Shown here piece after piece: positions 25,701-37,000 of a stretch of 64,000 nucleotides of DNA. A program made the position numbers and the translations under genes. Positions within the stretch are counted from its first letter, which is position 1. Each line of letters begins with the position of its first letter. The stretch comes from Tubiluchus corallicola (Eukaryota; Priapulida; Priapulimorpha; Priapulimorphida; Tubiluchidae), in the NCBI GenBank assembly GCA_030141605.1, contig JAQGDQ010000002.1:2953001-3017000 (forward strand). The letters run 5' to 3'. Below the pieces are notes generated by a model. The model searched no databases and was not told where the DNA came from. It worked only from the letters and a program-made list of their open reading frames with translations.

Positions 25701-26400
25701 GACGCCTTGTGAGAAATTCTCGTGAAATTCTACCGCCAACTAGTAGTTACGCGTCCTCCTCACGAGGAAATTTGCCGCTCGGTAGAAATCTACATGTCCC
25801 ATTTCCGTGAAGATTCCTCGCGGAGCCCACATTAAATTTAACTGCTCAATTACTTCTTTCTCGTTTAACGAGTAACAAATAACATAATTCAGCATAAAAC
25901 ATAAGTTTTAATTCCCTTTTGTAATACAGACGATTTCTTGTTTTATTAATCTAGCAGCGATGGCTATCGCATAATACACGCATATTTTAATTTTGTATTA
26001 TTAATTTTTGAAGTTATTAGTAGTTACTCAAGAATAAATAAACAAACAAACATGTCTGACATTACACTGACTAGCAGTGTTAATTGTACTTCGTATAATA
26101 ATTATGGTAACTGCAACTCAATCTAGATGCGCTTACATAAAATATTAAATTGCAGTTAACGCAGTCTCTTAAAGCTTGAATGTTTTTTGCAATCGAGTCC
26201 TACAGCAAAGCTAACTGATCGAAAGTATCCGGTGTTATTCTAGTGTAACTGTAGAATTTTGCCCGATCGGCGTTGTAACAACACTGTTGTCTTATTTCGT
26301 TAATGGAGCGCACCCAATAACGACGGTAATTATTGCTGTCGCAATGACAAAAAGCTGTCAGTAAAAACATCAGGTTGTCAGTAACAATAGCAGCACCTCA
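22763..26400. other. Long stretch without a recognised gene
   Basis: There are two points of interest. A strong splice donor GTAAGT at 23,289 follows a short ATG frame (23,264-23,288) in the phase needed by the Pax1/9 paired-box exon. A GC-richer block at about 25,440-25,830 stays open on both strands for 70-plus codons (plus-strand MELARRVWRHKIRVQYKK...) but matches no family I know. The rest is AT-rich and featureless. Confidence 0.4.
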
Positions 26401-26456
26401 ACAACAACAGAAGCAGCAGCAGCAGCAGCAGCAACAACAACAACAACAACAACAAG
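26401..26456. repeat. (CAG)n-(CAA)n trinucleotide repeat
   Basis: A run of CAG then CAA triplets would encode glutamine on the plus strand. The frame is short, is closed by stops on both sides and has no other coding signs. Confidence 0.95.
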
Positions 26457-27260
26457 AACACATGACATGACCAAGCTTTAGGGTTCACGCACTTCGTGCT
26501 GGGGATCCAAAAAAACTCGTTATTAAAATAAAAGTAATACTTTTATTCATACTTCTGAATCTCTATCATAGGTCTACGCTCTTTAATGTAACGAAAGACA
26601 CGTTGTAATAAAGATTATGCTTTAGGTATAATAAAAGTTCCAAAAGTTAAGAATTACAACAAAATGTATCAACCAAGTATATTTGCAACAAGGTCAAATC
26701 GACTAATTAAAATTTCAAAATTTCGAATTAACCGCAGTTTTCTTGCAATATACCTATTTATGGCAAAGGACGCGTGCTACGACAAAAACCTAAATTAGAT
26801 CTTAATATTATCTACATGCATCGCTGGTAATTAAATTTACATAAATTATTTCTTAAATCACGTGAGAGTGTCAATATTAATCCTTCAATTGTACTTAAAG
26901 TAAATGCCCGTAAATACTCAATGACTTTTAATGTCATTTTGTCTGTTTGTTGTAGTCAGTTACAGATTCAGATATGACCGGTTTTGTCACATTTCTGCCA
27001 CATTTTAACTGCAATTATTGCTTAATATTTGGAACTTTTGCGTCGCATCTTTAATCATCTCTACGTTATCTTTATCGTTTGTGTGAAACTTATCCTATAT
27101 GACACGTAGTTAGGAATTTTTAACTCTCATTGAGCACTACAGGTCACATATTGGGATGCAAAAGTAAAGTATAATATGTCTATACAATTCGACTATATGT
27201 GAAGTGAAAATTCATTTTATCGGAGAGCGAGAGAGGGAGAGAAAGAGACAGCGAGGGAGT

Positions 27261-27266
<6 letters not shown>
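26457..27266. other. Non-genic spacer
   Basis: Nothing was recognised. Confidence 0.4.

Positions 27267-27346
<80 letters not shown>
27267..27346. repeat. (GA)n microsatellite
   Basis: A pure GA run of about 80 bases is preceded by degenerate GA-rich sequence from about 27,223. Confidence 0.97.
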
Positions 27347-27352
<6 letters not shown>

Positions 27353-27878
27353 TAGAATGAAAAAGAAATGTAACCTGGGAGCCATGCAAGGCTGCAAGCT
27401 AAAACATTTTTCAGAATAAGATTAGTTACAGCCTCTTCACAAATCTTAACGTCACGGTTTTACTATTAAAATGTGCGCATTTTTATTAGTTCTAATTTTT
27501 TGTTATATGAGGTAGTGTACAGTTATTTAGCAGTAGTTATTGAAACAGTTTGTCCTAAATTAAAAAAATTGTAAACACGATTTATTTTTTGCTTGGACAA
27601 TTTAACCCTTATTATTGGCATGAAAAAGTAGGCCATCCTTATAATCGTGTCGCATCGCGTGCGCAAGCAATTGTAAGCAAGTTGAACACAAATGTTTACT
27701 TTATACGAAATTATAGTCACCAAAACTTGACAGGCCAACAACTGGACCACAGGAAACAGCCCGTAAAATCTCGAAGGCATAACATCGAAACCTATAACTT
27801 GGAGCTGCCGAATATTCTAAAAACAAACAAACACACAAAAAACAATAATTAAATATATTTGCAAGACTTAAACATTTA
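27347..27878. other. Non-genic spacer
   Basis: No protein similarity was recognised. The 85-87-codon frames on both strands look like chance. Confidence 0.4.
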
Positions 27879-28115
<237 letters not shown>

Positions 28116-29160
28116 GAAAAATGATACGGCGAGATGTAAATGGATACCGATGAACAAACAAGTAAACGAACAAATGAATGAACAGACGAATGAGTACATG
28201 AAAGAAAGGGCGAGTTTCCGAATGAATGAAGAATTAAGCAAGTTTTACATGTTGAGACACACTTGCTTATGTTTTTTAATGCGACAGCAGCTTTAGAAGT
28301 GTTCGTTTCACTCCGAAATAAAAATGTGGAGATCAAACGTCGAGAGATTTACAGTAGTTTGAAATTCGATCGTTACAGTTATTGTTCGTTTTTGTAAATT
28401 AGCACTAAAAATGTCTCGCTTTCATATAGGCACATATTTTATAATGTAGGCTACAACGCTTTCATCCGTATTCCAAATGCACACCTAATTTCTTTAAATT
28501 ATTGTAAAAATGTTTTTATAAATGAATTCATGTTAAAATAATGACTATAACAGGTTCAGAGTTTGGGCAGTTCTGTATCGCATTTTATAAATCATCAAGA
28601 GTCTTCCATTTTTATTAGGCCTTATGTGAGATTAAAGGATTATATTTTTGTATAGTATTATAAACCTTTTTGAATGCAGGTGTGAACGAGTGAGTCATAT
28701 CTGTACAGTGAGAACTGCCATCATTAACAAATACATTGTTACTATTGCAATGCAGGCGGACGGAGACGTAGCAATGTGAATATATGTCCAGATCCTATGT
28801 GCCCTGACATTACCAGCATGTACTAAAGATGTTATCATCATTAATAATTACTGTAAATACTAATATACCTGCATACAATTAAGTCGCTGCTGTGATTTCT
28901 CGGTTGCAGAAAATTTTTATTAAGCAGATTTTTTCCATTTTGCTAATGACAGTACAAGTCTAAAATGGTCGTTCGTGCTTCACCTGCATTTTGATGACAA
29001 TTAATACGTTGTTTTAGCTTACTAAATCGTAGTCTAATTAACTTTTCAACTTTAGACCTCGATCACCCCCTTCCATGTGATTGGTATGTAAGTGTTCCTT
29101 TCAACGCAACTGTTAGCTCGTATATCTTAGCTTCACAAGTCTATTTGCAAATGACCATTA
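28116..29160. other. Upstream flank of Pax1/9
   Basis: AT-rich with no coding frame. It probably includes regulatory DNA of Pax1/9, but I can point to no specific site. Confidence 0.35.
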
Positions 29161-29420
29161 AAAAGAACGCGGAGGGAGTTGGTTCTCTGTGACCAGCTGG
29201 ACGGGCAAAAATCTCTTGTTCATTAGACGCAGATGTCGGCGCCTTTATGGGTCGGTGTGTAATGATTGTATGGTTGCAAGTGATACATTGCTGCCAGCTT
29301 GTTCGGACGAATAAACGAACGTTCCGCCAGGCGATACCAGAAAATTCTCGAAATCAGGTGAAGCCGAGTAGGAAGTCGTAAAGAAGCCGCAGCTATTGAC
29401 GTCACGCAATGACACACATG
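29161..29420 (+). promoter_or_regulatory. Putative Pax1/9 promoter / 5' exon region
   Basis: This block is clearly richer in GC than its flanks and lies 350-600 bp upstream of the paired-box exon. It contains a perfect cAMP-response-element palindrome, TGACGTCA, at 29,397-29,404, and a candidate first coding exon ending at 29,250. No convincing TATA box was found. The promoter role is inferred from position and composition. Confidence 0.35.
29247..29250 (+). CDS. Pax1/9: Candidate first coding exon of Pax1/9 (ATGG)
   Basis: The paired-box exon begins in phase 1 and has no ATG in its open frame upstream, so a 5' exon ending in a coding G is required. ATG at 29,247 plus one G, followed by GTCGGT at 29,251, would splice to give [10 protein letters not shown]. 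That is almost exactly the start of vertebrate PAX1 (MEQTYGEVNQ). The donor is weaker than consensus. A rival exon with a perfect donor ends at 23,288. Confidence 0.4.
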
Positions 29421-29774
29421 TTCTACATGCCAGAAAATTTAATTAAACGGTTTATTAATTACTGTTAATCCATCGCCATCGGTTCGTGTCATGATATTTT
29501 TTTTGTTTTCAGTTGCCTGTAAACGGCAAAACTGACCAGTACTTTCTTAAAATAGACACAACAAAATAATTAATGCAGTAAGTGTCAAAGGGGTATGTTT
29601 GCCAACAGAATAGATCCAATAATTCCACAGTAGCTTCCGCATTGTGTGTCAATCATCGTTACACTTTAATTCACCTTTTCTATAGGGACATTTGTGAAGC
29701 ACCTCGCGTACATTATTTTCTTACATGTAGTTTCACGTACACACACGCTAGTAAATTTTGCTTTTATTTTGCAG

Positions 29775-29946
29775 AACAATCGTATGGTGAGGTGAATCAA
29801 CTTGGTGGGGTATTTGTTAACGGCAGACCACTTCCAAATGGTGTACGTATCCGAATCGTTGAATTAGCTCAGCTAGGTATCCGTCCTTGCGATATCAGCA
29901 GGCAACTAAGGGTGTCCCATGGGTGTGTAAGCAAAATCTTGGCCAG
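29775..29946 (+). CDS. Pax1/9: Pax1/9 exon: PAI half of paired domain
   Basis: The acceptor TTTTATTTTGCAG ends at 29,774 and the donor GTATGT starts at 29,947. The exon begins in phase 1 (second base of a Glu codon) and ends two bases into the Arg codon of ARY. It encodes the beta-hairpin and first helix-turn-helix. The conserved first-half sequence has NGVRIR where vertebrates have NAIRLR. Confidence 0.95.
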
Positions 29947-30886
29947 GTATGTTTCTTCAGATTTTAGCTGCAAAGTTACTCAGGTGTTTGTGATGCTAAA
30001 TGAGTATTGTTGCTACTGCTTCTGCTGTCGTCGTCGTCGTCGTCAGCGTCGTTATTGTCGTTATTGTTGCTGTTAATGTGGTAGTGTTGCTATTGTTGTT
30101 ATGCTATCGTGTGGTGCTGCAGTTGTTATCGTTGTTGTTGTTGCTTTGTTGTCATCGTTATCGCTCCCGTCGCAGCCAACGCAACTATAATTACCACTGT
30201 CGCTGTTGTTATTGCTGCTACTTGTATTGTCTCGGTTTATTTACATCTATACAGCTTAACGGCATTAAAGTTTTTTGCTGATTTTTGGCAGGTACAATGA
30301 AACTGGTTCCATATTACCAGGAGCTATAGGTGGCAGCAAACCTCGAGTAACAACACCCATAGTAGTCAAGCATATTCGAGAATACAAACGCAAAGATCCC
30401 GGAATCTTTGCTTGGGAAATTCGGGATAAACTAATATCGGACGGAGTCTGTGATAAATACAATGTCCCGTCCGTCAGTTCGATTAGTCGGATACTGCGGA
30501 ACAAAAGTGGATCGTCTTCGAACGCTCAACCTTCTTATGAAATCACGGCAAAGGATCATCGTCTATATAGCCCTCTTTATCCGTACCCGTGCACAACGAG
30601 TTTGACACAGACTGGTGCATGCATGTTTTCAATGAATAAATCTCCTATTATTTCTTCACCTCATTCGTGGCGGCATCCGCATACTGGCCCAACAGTAGGT
30701 GAGATATTCGCTTTTCGCCCACATCATCCACCGGCACCTATTCCCACGTCAACCCATGGACATTTGCCACAAATAGACAATAATGTGCAGGTCGGCGTGA
30801 CGTCATCAAATGTGCAAACATTGCCTAACTATAGTAATTATTATTACATGTGTTTGCAAAATCATTTGCAAAATGTAAAAAGTTGA
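29775..30886 (+). CDS. Pax1/9: Pax1/9-class paired-box transcription factor (gene level)
   Basis: This is a nuclear DNA-binding regulator. Two exons (29,775-29,946 and 30,292-30,886) join in frame to give about 254 residues, or 256 with the candidate start. Residues 2-130 are a complete paired domain. The N-terminal PAI half holds [17 protein letters not shown] and [19 protein letters not shown]. The C-terminal RED half holds [18 protein letters not shown] and FAWEIRDKL. The stretch [20 protein letters not shown] and the absence of a homeodomain place it in the Pax1/9 group rather than Pax2/5/8, 3/7 or 4/6. After the paired domain comes a Ser/Pro/Tyr-rich tail with a diverged octapeptide near residues 192-201. 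The protein is shorter than vertebrate PAX9 (about 340 residues). In deuterostomes this gene acts in pharyngeal endoderm; in vertebrates it also acts in sclerotome. Confidence 0.93.
29947..30291 (+). other. Pax1/9 intron within the paired box, trinucleotide-rich
   Basis: A 345-bp GT-AG intron splits the Arg codon before the Tyr of KILARY. Much of it (about 30,005-30,235) is GTT/GTC/GCT trinucleotide repeat, which leaves several plus-strand frames open and gives Val/Cys/Arg-rich artefacts. Confidence 0.9.
30292..30886 (+). CDS. Pax1/9: Pax1/9 terminal exon: RED half and C-terminal tail
   Basis: The acceptor TTTTTGGCAG ends at 30,291. The frame continues the Arg codon into [14 protein letters not shown] and runs to TGA at 30,884-30,886. 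The paired domain finishes at SRILRNKSG, followed by a tail rich in Ser, Pro, His and Tyr. TVGEIFAFR (30,692-30,718) aligns with the vertebrate PAX9 octapeptide context SVTDILGIR, keeping V, an acid, I and R. A donor-like AG|GTGAGA at 30,699 lies inside that motif, so an alternative downstream exon cannot be excluded, though none was recognised. Confidence 0.9.
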
Positions 30887-33840
30887 ATACTTTTGGGTGG
30901 TAATGTTGCGACTGCGATACACGGAGAATTTGTAAGTTTAAAGCTAAAATTCCATCTTTTAAGCGTTAAGTAATTTTCATAATATGTATGGTAACATAAT
31001 AATCCAGCGATTATTTTTATTAGTAGTAGTAGTATTATTATAGGAACTGTTTGTTTTTTCCTATTGAATAGATTGTCTACTTAAACTGTATAATCAAAAT
31101 ATGAATTATGCAATACATATGTATAACGTGTATAGTTTTACAAACAAATTCATTACTAAAATTTGTTGCCGTTAAGAAGAAAGTCAGTCTTTTGTATGTT
31201 GCATGTTAATGAGTAATGTTCAGATATTCTATTATTCTGGAGCAAAACTATTTTCCAAAGTAGTACCTCGTATTAACGAAGCAAATGAATTAACGGGTCA
31301 GCATACTAAGTGTATTACACTACATTTAGAAGTTAAGCTGGTTTATAGGACTCAGGAGTATGCATAGTCGAAATGTCAATTTAATCAAGATTAATGCATG
31401 GAAAAAAGAACGTCAAAAATTTAACTAGTTTTTGTGTATTTTTTTAAACACGCAGACATACTTATTTTAAACTCAAGAAACTGTAGCTTTACATTCGCCT
31501 AAGAATCAATAAGAAGATATAATAATTATTCTCCAAGGTCGGACCTGTGGGATTTGTTATATATTTAGTTAAAATTTAAGAAAGACAAGCGCACAGAGAG
31601 CTTACAGACTTATAAATAGTTTATATATAAACTAAGAATTTTTATTCTGTATTTTGCTTGCTACATAAATCATCTATCAGTCTGTTGATTACTTGTGCGC
31701 TTATTTCCTAAGTTTTAACTAAGATGTAACATTTGTTTATTTACATTGATTTATAATTTTATTTCATTGTTTTCTTTTTAGATTTTAACAGCATTAATAG
31801 TTAAGACAGAAAATGCTTGTAATACTGCTGACGCCTGCCAAAGCGTGACAATAATTACTCGACCTTTGTTGCTCGACTTTACTACGCTTTGTTTGACAAT
31901 AAACATTATAGTTTTTTATTGTAGACTCACGGCGCGTGGCGGGCGAAAAGCCGGACGAATGTTCGAGTTCCGAGTGATTTCATCTCAAACAGTTTAAGTG
32001 TGTACAAAACTAACTGCTGACGCCTGCCATGCTTAACACCTGCTTGCAGACTAAATGAATGTAAAGTAACAACAAAAGTTTTTCTCTTGGTGCATTTTGC
32101 TATGTGATAGCCACGTATTTTTGTAACCTCAGGACAACACTGTTCTTAACGGCAGACATGTAACTCGGCAACTCATTTGTGAAGGGATAATAAATTCTAA
32201 AAGTTGAGAAGTTAATAAATGTTTTATTATAAGAATATATAGTTGAAGAACATATATGCTTTTATAGTTTTTCTTATTATTTACTCACTGATGCCCGTCT
32301 AGTCTTCTGTAGGAACGGCTTCACAAAAGCATGATTAGTTCTTTAGCTTCGCGAATAGACTAAAATGGTCCCTAGAGCGTTCTTAAAACGAATAATTTTC
32401 TCAGTTAGTGAATTTTGTCTTAGTGAGATAAAGTTAATTTTGACTATGTAGTAAGTAGTTGTAACATCCCAATGCAGATAAAATGATGCTACGTCAGCAG
32501 TACTATAGTAGGCAATAACAAAGTTGTTGGTCAGAACACCTGTAGTCCTACTAGCGGGTATCTCAAAGATGCGTATCTATCAAAACAAAACAACGACAAT
32601 AACGACGTCGTTAACTTAGTGACGGCTTTGTGATCTGCGCCCCAGGTCACAGCTAAACGGTAAAGAAACAGAAATTTTAAAATTTATTTGGTTGCTAGGG
32701 CATTGTTATTTCAATCTTTAAAGAGGCGTCCATCATAAATGTATAGCTAGACTACATAACAATCGATTAATGTGGTGCATTTTTACTGATTCTATCAGAG
32801 TATGAAGCTGTCGTCTGTTCAGACGTAAATTAATATGTGTGCGAGTAGTCGTACGATGGTAAACAAACCTTGTTTACAGGATCAGTTTGGCGCGTGTATT
32901 AGCCGAATACACAAAGCAAATGAATGAAGATGTTTATAGGTAAGAGAAATCGAATACCTGTCAGAATAATAGCCCTTTATTCTTGGTATTGTGGAGAGGA
33001 GAGTTCAGGGTAGCATTAAGTTTGTAATATCTATTGTTAGGTAGCTAAATCTATACTTTAATCCTGATAGAAACGCTTAAACGTTTACCGCCTGACAAGT
33101 TTAGGTCAAGCTATGTGTTTAAAGCCAAAATGGATTACTGCAAAGAAGTTTGGGCCTACAATTTTTAGACGTACTGTGATTTGAAATGAGATCAATGGTA
33201 AAAATAGAGAAGTCATAAATAGTAAGATTACACTTAAGGGCACAGTTTCGTAGTACGTTTTCAACGTATTCTTATTTTCACATTGTTAACAATTTCTTGT
33301 CGGCCAAGGGCTAAAAAATTGTAGCATTAATTACGATAAATATAGGCTTTAGCCAACAGACAGTTAAAGGTAATCAAAATAACCATTGGCTGTGGCTACG
33401 GTATGAGGCGCACAATTGAAGACATAACAAACGCATATTGATTAAATTGCTTTATAATGAATTTTGTTCCGACGAATGATCGCGGTGCGCAGAACTTGGT
33501 AGAGTAAGCGTTCTTTTGTCCAACTTTCATGGTTTTTTTCATGAGATTGTTAAGAGTAGGCGCTAACATTACTTTGCATTAGCCTGAAAAAAAGAAATTA
33601 TATCTCTTAAATCAGCGAATGCCAAGGCAACAATTTCAAGAAAGGTTCGGGCAGAAGATTAGAAGACAAAGTTTAAAATTTGAAATGAAAGCTGACAAAA
33701 AGATATGATTCTCTGCTGTAATAATGCACAAGTTATACTACAGCCTTATATTCCACATTTGGTAGCCATTAGTCGTAACCGTGTGGGCCCAACAACTTGA
33801 AGTATAGTGTTACGTCATTAAAAATTTGGCAATAAATCGC
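30887..33840. other. Pax1/9 3' flank / convergent spacer
   Basis: The first AATAAA downstream of the stop that I see is at 31,898-31,903. The 15-mer CTGCTGACGCCTGCC occurs at about 31,824 and again at about 32,013. A small GC-rich patch lies at 31,929-31,975. No further coding exon was recognised. Confidence 0.4.
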
Positions 33841-33854
33841 AAGTTAAGGCTCAA

Positions 33855-34082
33855 TTTGAGCTCGTGTTGACTACCGTTTTCCCAACCCGAACAACTTGGG
33901 TCATATAAAACGCATGATCGCAACCGACGGCTGATAAGACCAGGAACTAGATTGCTTGGAACCCATGCGTCAACTCGAGCGACATTATAAACCACAAGAT
34001 CGCAACCGATGGCAGATAAAAGGAAGAACGAGACTGCTTGTTGCAAATCATGCTTCAGCGTGTGCGACATAAGCAAGAGCAA
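33855..34082. repeat. Degenerate tandem repeat, about 83-bp period
   Basis: GATCGCAACCGA(C/T)GGC recurs at 33,915 and 33,998. The surrounding unit (…ATAAAACGCATGATCG… and …ATAAACCACAAGATCG…, then GACTGCTTG-like sequence) repeats with about 75% identity, and a partial third copy follows near 34,048. CGTGTTGACTACCGTTTT (33,863-33,880) differs at one base from the arm of the hairpin at 16,473-16,490, so both may derive from one dispersed repeat family. Confidence 0.6.
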
Positions 34083-37000
34083 TATTTGAAACTGAATGTA
34101 ATTTACGTCTAATTTTTAGGGTAAATTGCTTGAAGAACAACATTTAAATTCTCAGTAAATGAAAATAAAGAGTGTTTTTCACACTTGTTCGCGCTGTGTA
34201 AGCTATGAGACAATAAGGAAGAAGGGATTGGTGATCAGTAGGTCAGCAACCTGTAGTTCGAAAGTTTGCTCTGCCGATTTCTATATATTTCCAGGAGAAG
34301 TGGTTTCCCGGAATAGTCTGGCTTGAGAATCAAATCACCATGTTGTATGTTAATACTCACTGTATGAACGCCTGTGTGGCAAGTCATTCCAATGACTTTC
34401 CTAAATTCCCCGGTGGTTCTTTTATTTCTTCACTAGTTCAAATTCCACGCATCATTCAACCCTTCCATCCATATAGCAATACCGTAAAAATCATTCAAGG
34501 CGTAATCATACTTGCGCATTCGCGATGTATTCGATGCCTAATGACTTATGGTATATAGCTTTTTCTTGAGATAAAGTTAGATCTATAGAAAAACGTTCTA
34601 CGAACTAGATTTCAATGTTGTTATTTGCGAGACGTTTTTGAGGTTTTCCATCAAAAATTGTGAAAGTGGCGCCCTCGTGGGGATGGGGATCCCGCCTGAA
34701 TTCCGGGGGTTACACGTGTATCGGCAATGTAGCGAGCGAGTCAATAAATCAAGCAATCAACTAGTCTGCGCGGATTGACTCAATTAACTCAAAACGCTCA
34801 AAATATTTTCGAACAAGAGTTTTCTTAACTCTTTACGACCAAAGTACTGCTGAGGGGATCAAAGAGTTTGAAATGAACCATTTTACCGTCTCGAAAAAAG
34901 CAGTTAGCCCTACCTATTGTCAAAAAGAGTTTTAAACATAACGAATTCTTCCTTTTCTTGTAGCTGATCCATAGAGCAAAGGTGTTGTCAAAATTTAATA
35001 AAGCTTGGGTTAGCGCGAATTTTTTGTCTACTTCATATTCATTTGATACTTGGTGGTATTTGCAATCTAGTTGTTACAAATAATTCTGGGCTTAATGTAA
35101 CGCAACGCAACTGTCACACCAGTCGCATTAACCAATTTGATAGGGACATTAAAGTTTTAGTTATTACTTAACTTGTGTTTAAGCTAGGCCTAAGATGAAG
35201 TTAAACACATACGTCAGATCAATCACACGGTCATATTTTTTCATTAATGGAGTTCATGTTTTGGCCTCTGAAATTCGTGGAAAAATTTTGGGTCATGGTA
35301 ATCCGACTTAATCTCTGCGAATAAAAATTCCAGGTAAAACACATGTCAAAATAAAAAATTCACTACATCACAAATTACATACAAAGAAACATTACTACAA
35401 TAATGATTACAAGTTAATAACACTTGCGTGCAAGCTTCAAATACAGTAACAGCAGATCCGCGTGGACTATCCGAACTATTCTTTAAGTATCCATCTTCCA
35501 CTTAATTTTTAAATTCAGTTTATGTAGGAACTGTCCTTGACTATAAATTTTTGGAAGCGTGAAAGATTACATGGGATTTATACACATATTTAATCAAACC
35601 TTTAAAACTCAGCTATACATATATCTTCCATAGTCTAAACCAAAAAATATTTATATGATCCATTTTACACTTAAGCGCAATTATAATAAAAACCAGGCAA
35701 ATGAAACTCGAAGGTTAAAGCTGAAAGAACTTCAACAAAAGCAAGAATGAGAGTCCAGGGTTAAAAAAATAGCGATAAGCAACAATAACCATAAGATCTG
35801 ATAAAAACGCAACTAACTTCACTAAAGGGCAAAAGTAATGAAATTGTTTGCTAATACAATGGACGAGTGCGACACAAGTTGAATAGGCTGATGTTATTAT
35901 CAGAAGGAACTCCGACGATGACGCTGTTGAATTTGACATATTTAAGGATGATGTCTGATCGATACCGATGGCCCAAATAAGCTCAGACGTTGCTACATAA
36001 GGGCGATACTATGTGCATGTATTAAAATATTATATAGAGCTGAATAAATACCTGGATAAATCAATTACGGCTTCCGTTTTCATGAATGGAATTAAGAAAG
36101 GTACGCGTCAGAAAACCACAAAGGTAATAAATTGCAGGTTTTTACTAAATAGTAATGCGGATAAATTAATGCTTTTTGCATCAGAAGAATCAGATTTCGA
36201 ACTGTACGCATAAACATTGAGCGGATTGCTTCAGAAACACGTTAGGGCGACCAAATCATCAACTTCTTCGGTGAGCGATTTAGAAGAGGATGAATACGCC
36301 ACACCAAAAACTCGTTAGCAAAAACGGTTCTGATATCAATATTGCCATCTTATTCTACAGCCACAATTTTATATATCAAATTTTATGAATGAAAGGCGGC
36401 TCACTAATGGTCATATTTTATAAACAGTCGTATAAACGAGATGTATACCAATTCTTGTTTTAAGAAATTTATTATGGTGTGAATAGATATGGATCATCCA
36501 TCGGTTTCGTATTGTCCAAGGTGACACTAATTATTGCGTAAATTGCTCCAACATTTTAATAACTTCTTCGAAGCGAACCCTATGACATCTGCACAACTTA
36601 ATTGTAATGTGTGTAATTCCGTTGGTTTAATTAACAACTTCTAAAAAGTACGAACGAAGCAATTTCGGCTTTGATATCCGTTCATATGCGCTACTTGACA
36701 TTAAAGCCAAGAATTTATCTACACAATTAACTGAATATTATTAAAAATTATTTAAAGTGCTTGGTTTATTACTGTTTTTTTTATTGACAATAACAAATCG
36801 TGTTGAGAAATAATAAAAGATTTTTAGTGAAGAAACCAGAAAAATAAAGTGTTTAATTATGTTTTATTCTCAACAAAGATTTCGCTACAAAGTTCCTACT
36901 ATTCTCTTATTACTACTACGCTGGCTTTGTAGAAACGTTTAATTCAGAAATTAATTCTGTCACTTTATGCATCCATAATGTTTGAAACGAATTCACAATT

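Noticed and set aside
26350-26470. Polyglutamine-coding exon
   Set aside because: The CAG/CAA run sits in a frame of about 45 codons closed by stops, with no splice context or coding composition.
29582-29774. Upstream extension of the Pax1/9 paired-box frame as coding
   Set aside because: The frame has no ATG, a good acceptor lies at 29,774, and the peptide does not resemble Pax N-termini.
30000-30300. Val- and Cys-rich frames in the Pax1/9 intron
   Set aside because: They are products of trinucleotide repeats within a well-supported intron.
31929-31985. tRNA gene suggested by TGTTCGAGTTCC
   Set aside because: There is a B-box-like string only. No acceptable A box, anticodon arm or acceptor stem can be drawn.
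34225-34285. tRNA-derived SINE (GTGATCAGTAGGTCAGCA … GTAGTTCGAAAG)
   Set aside because: The A- and B-box-like strings are both poor matches and no second copy was seen in the window.
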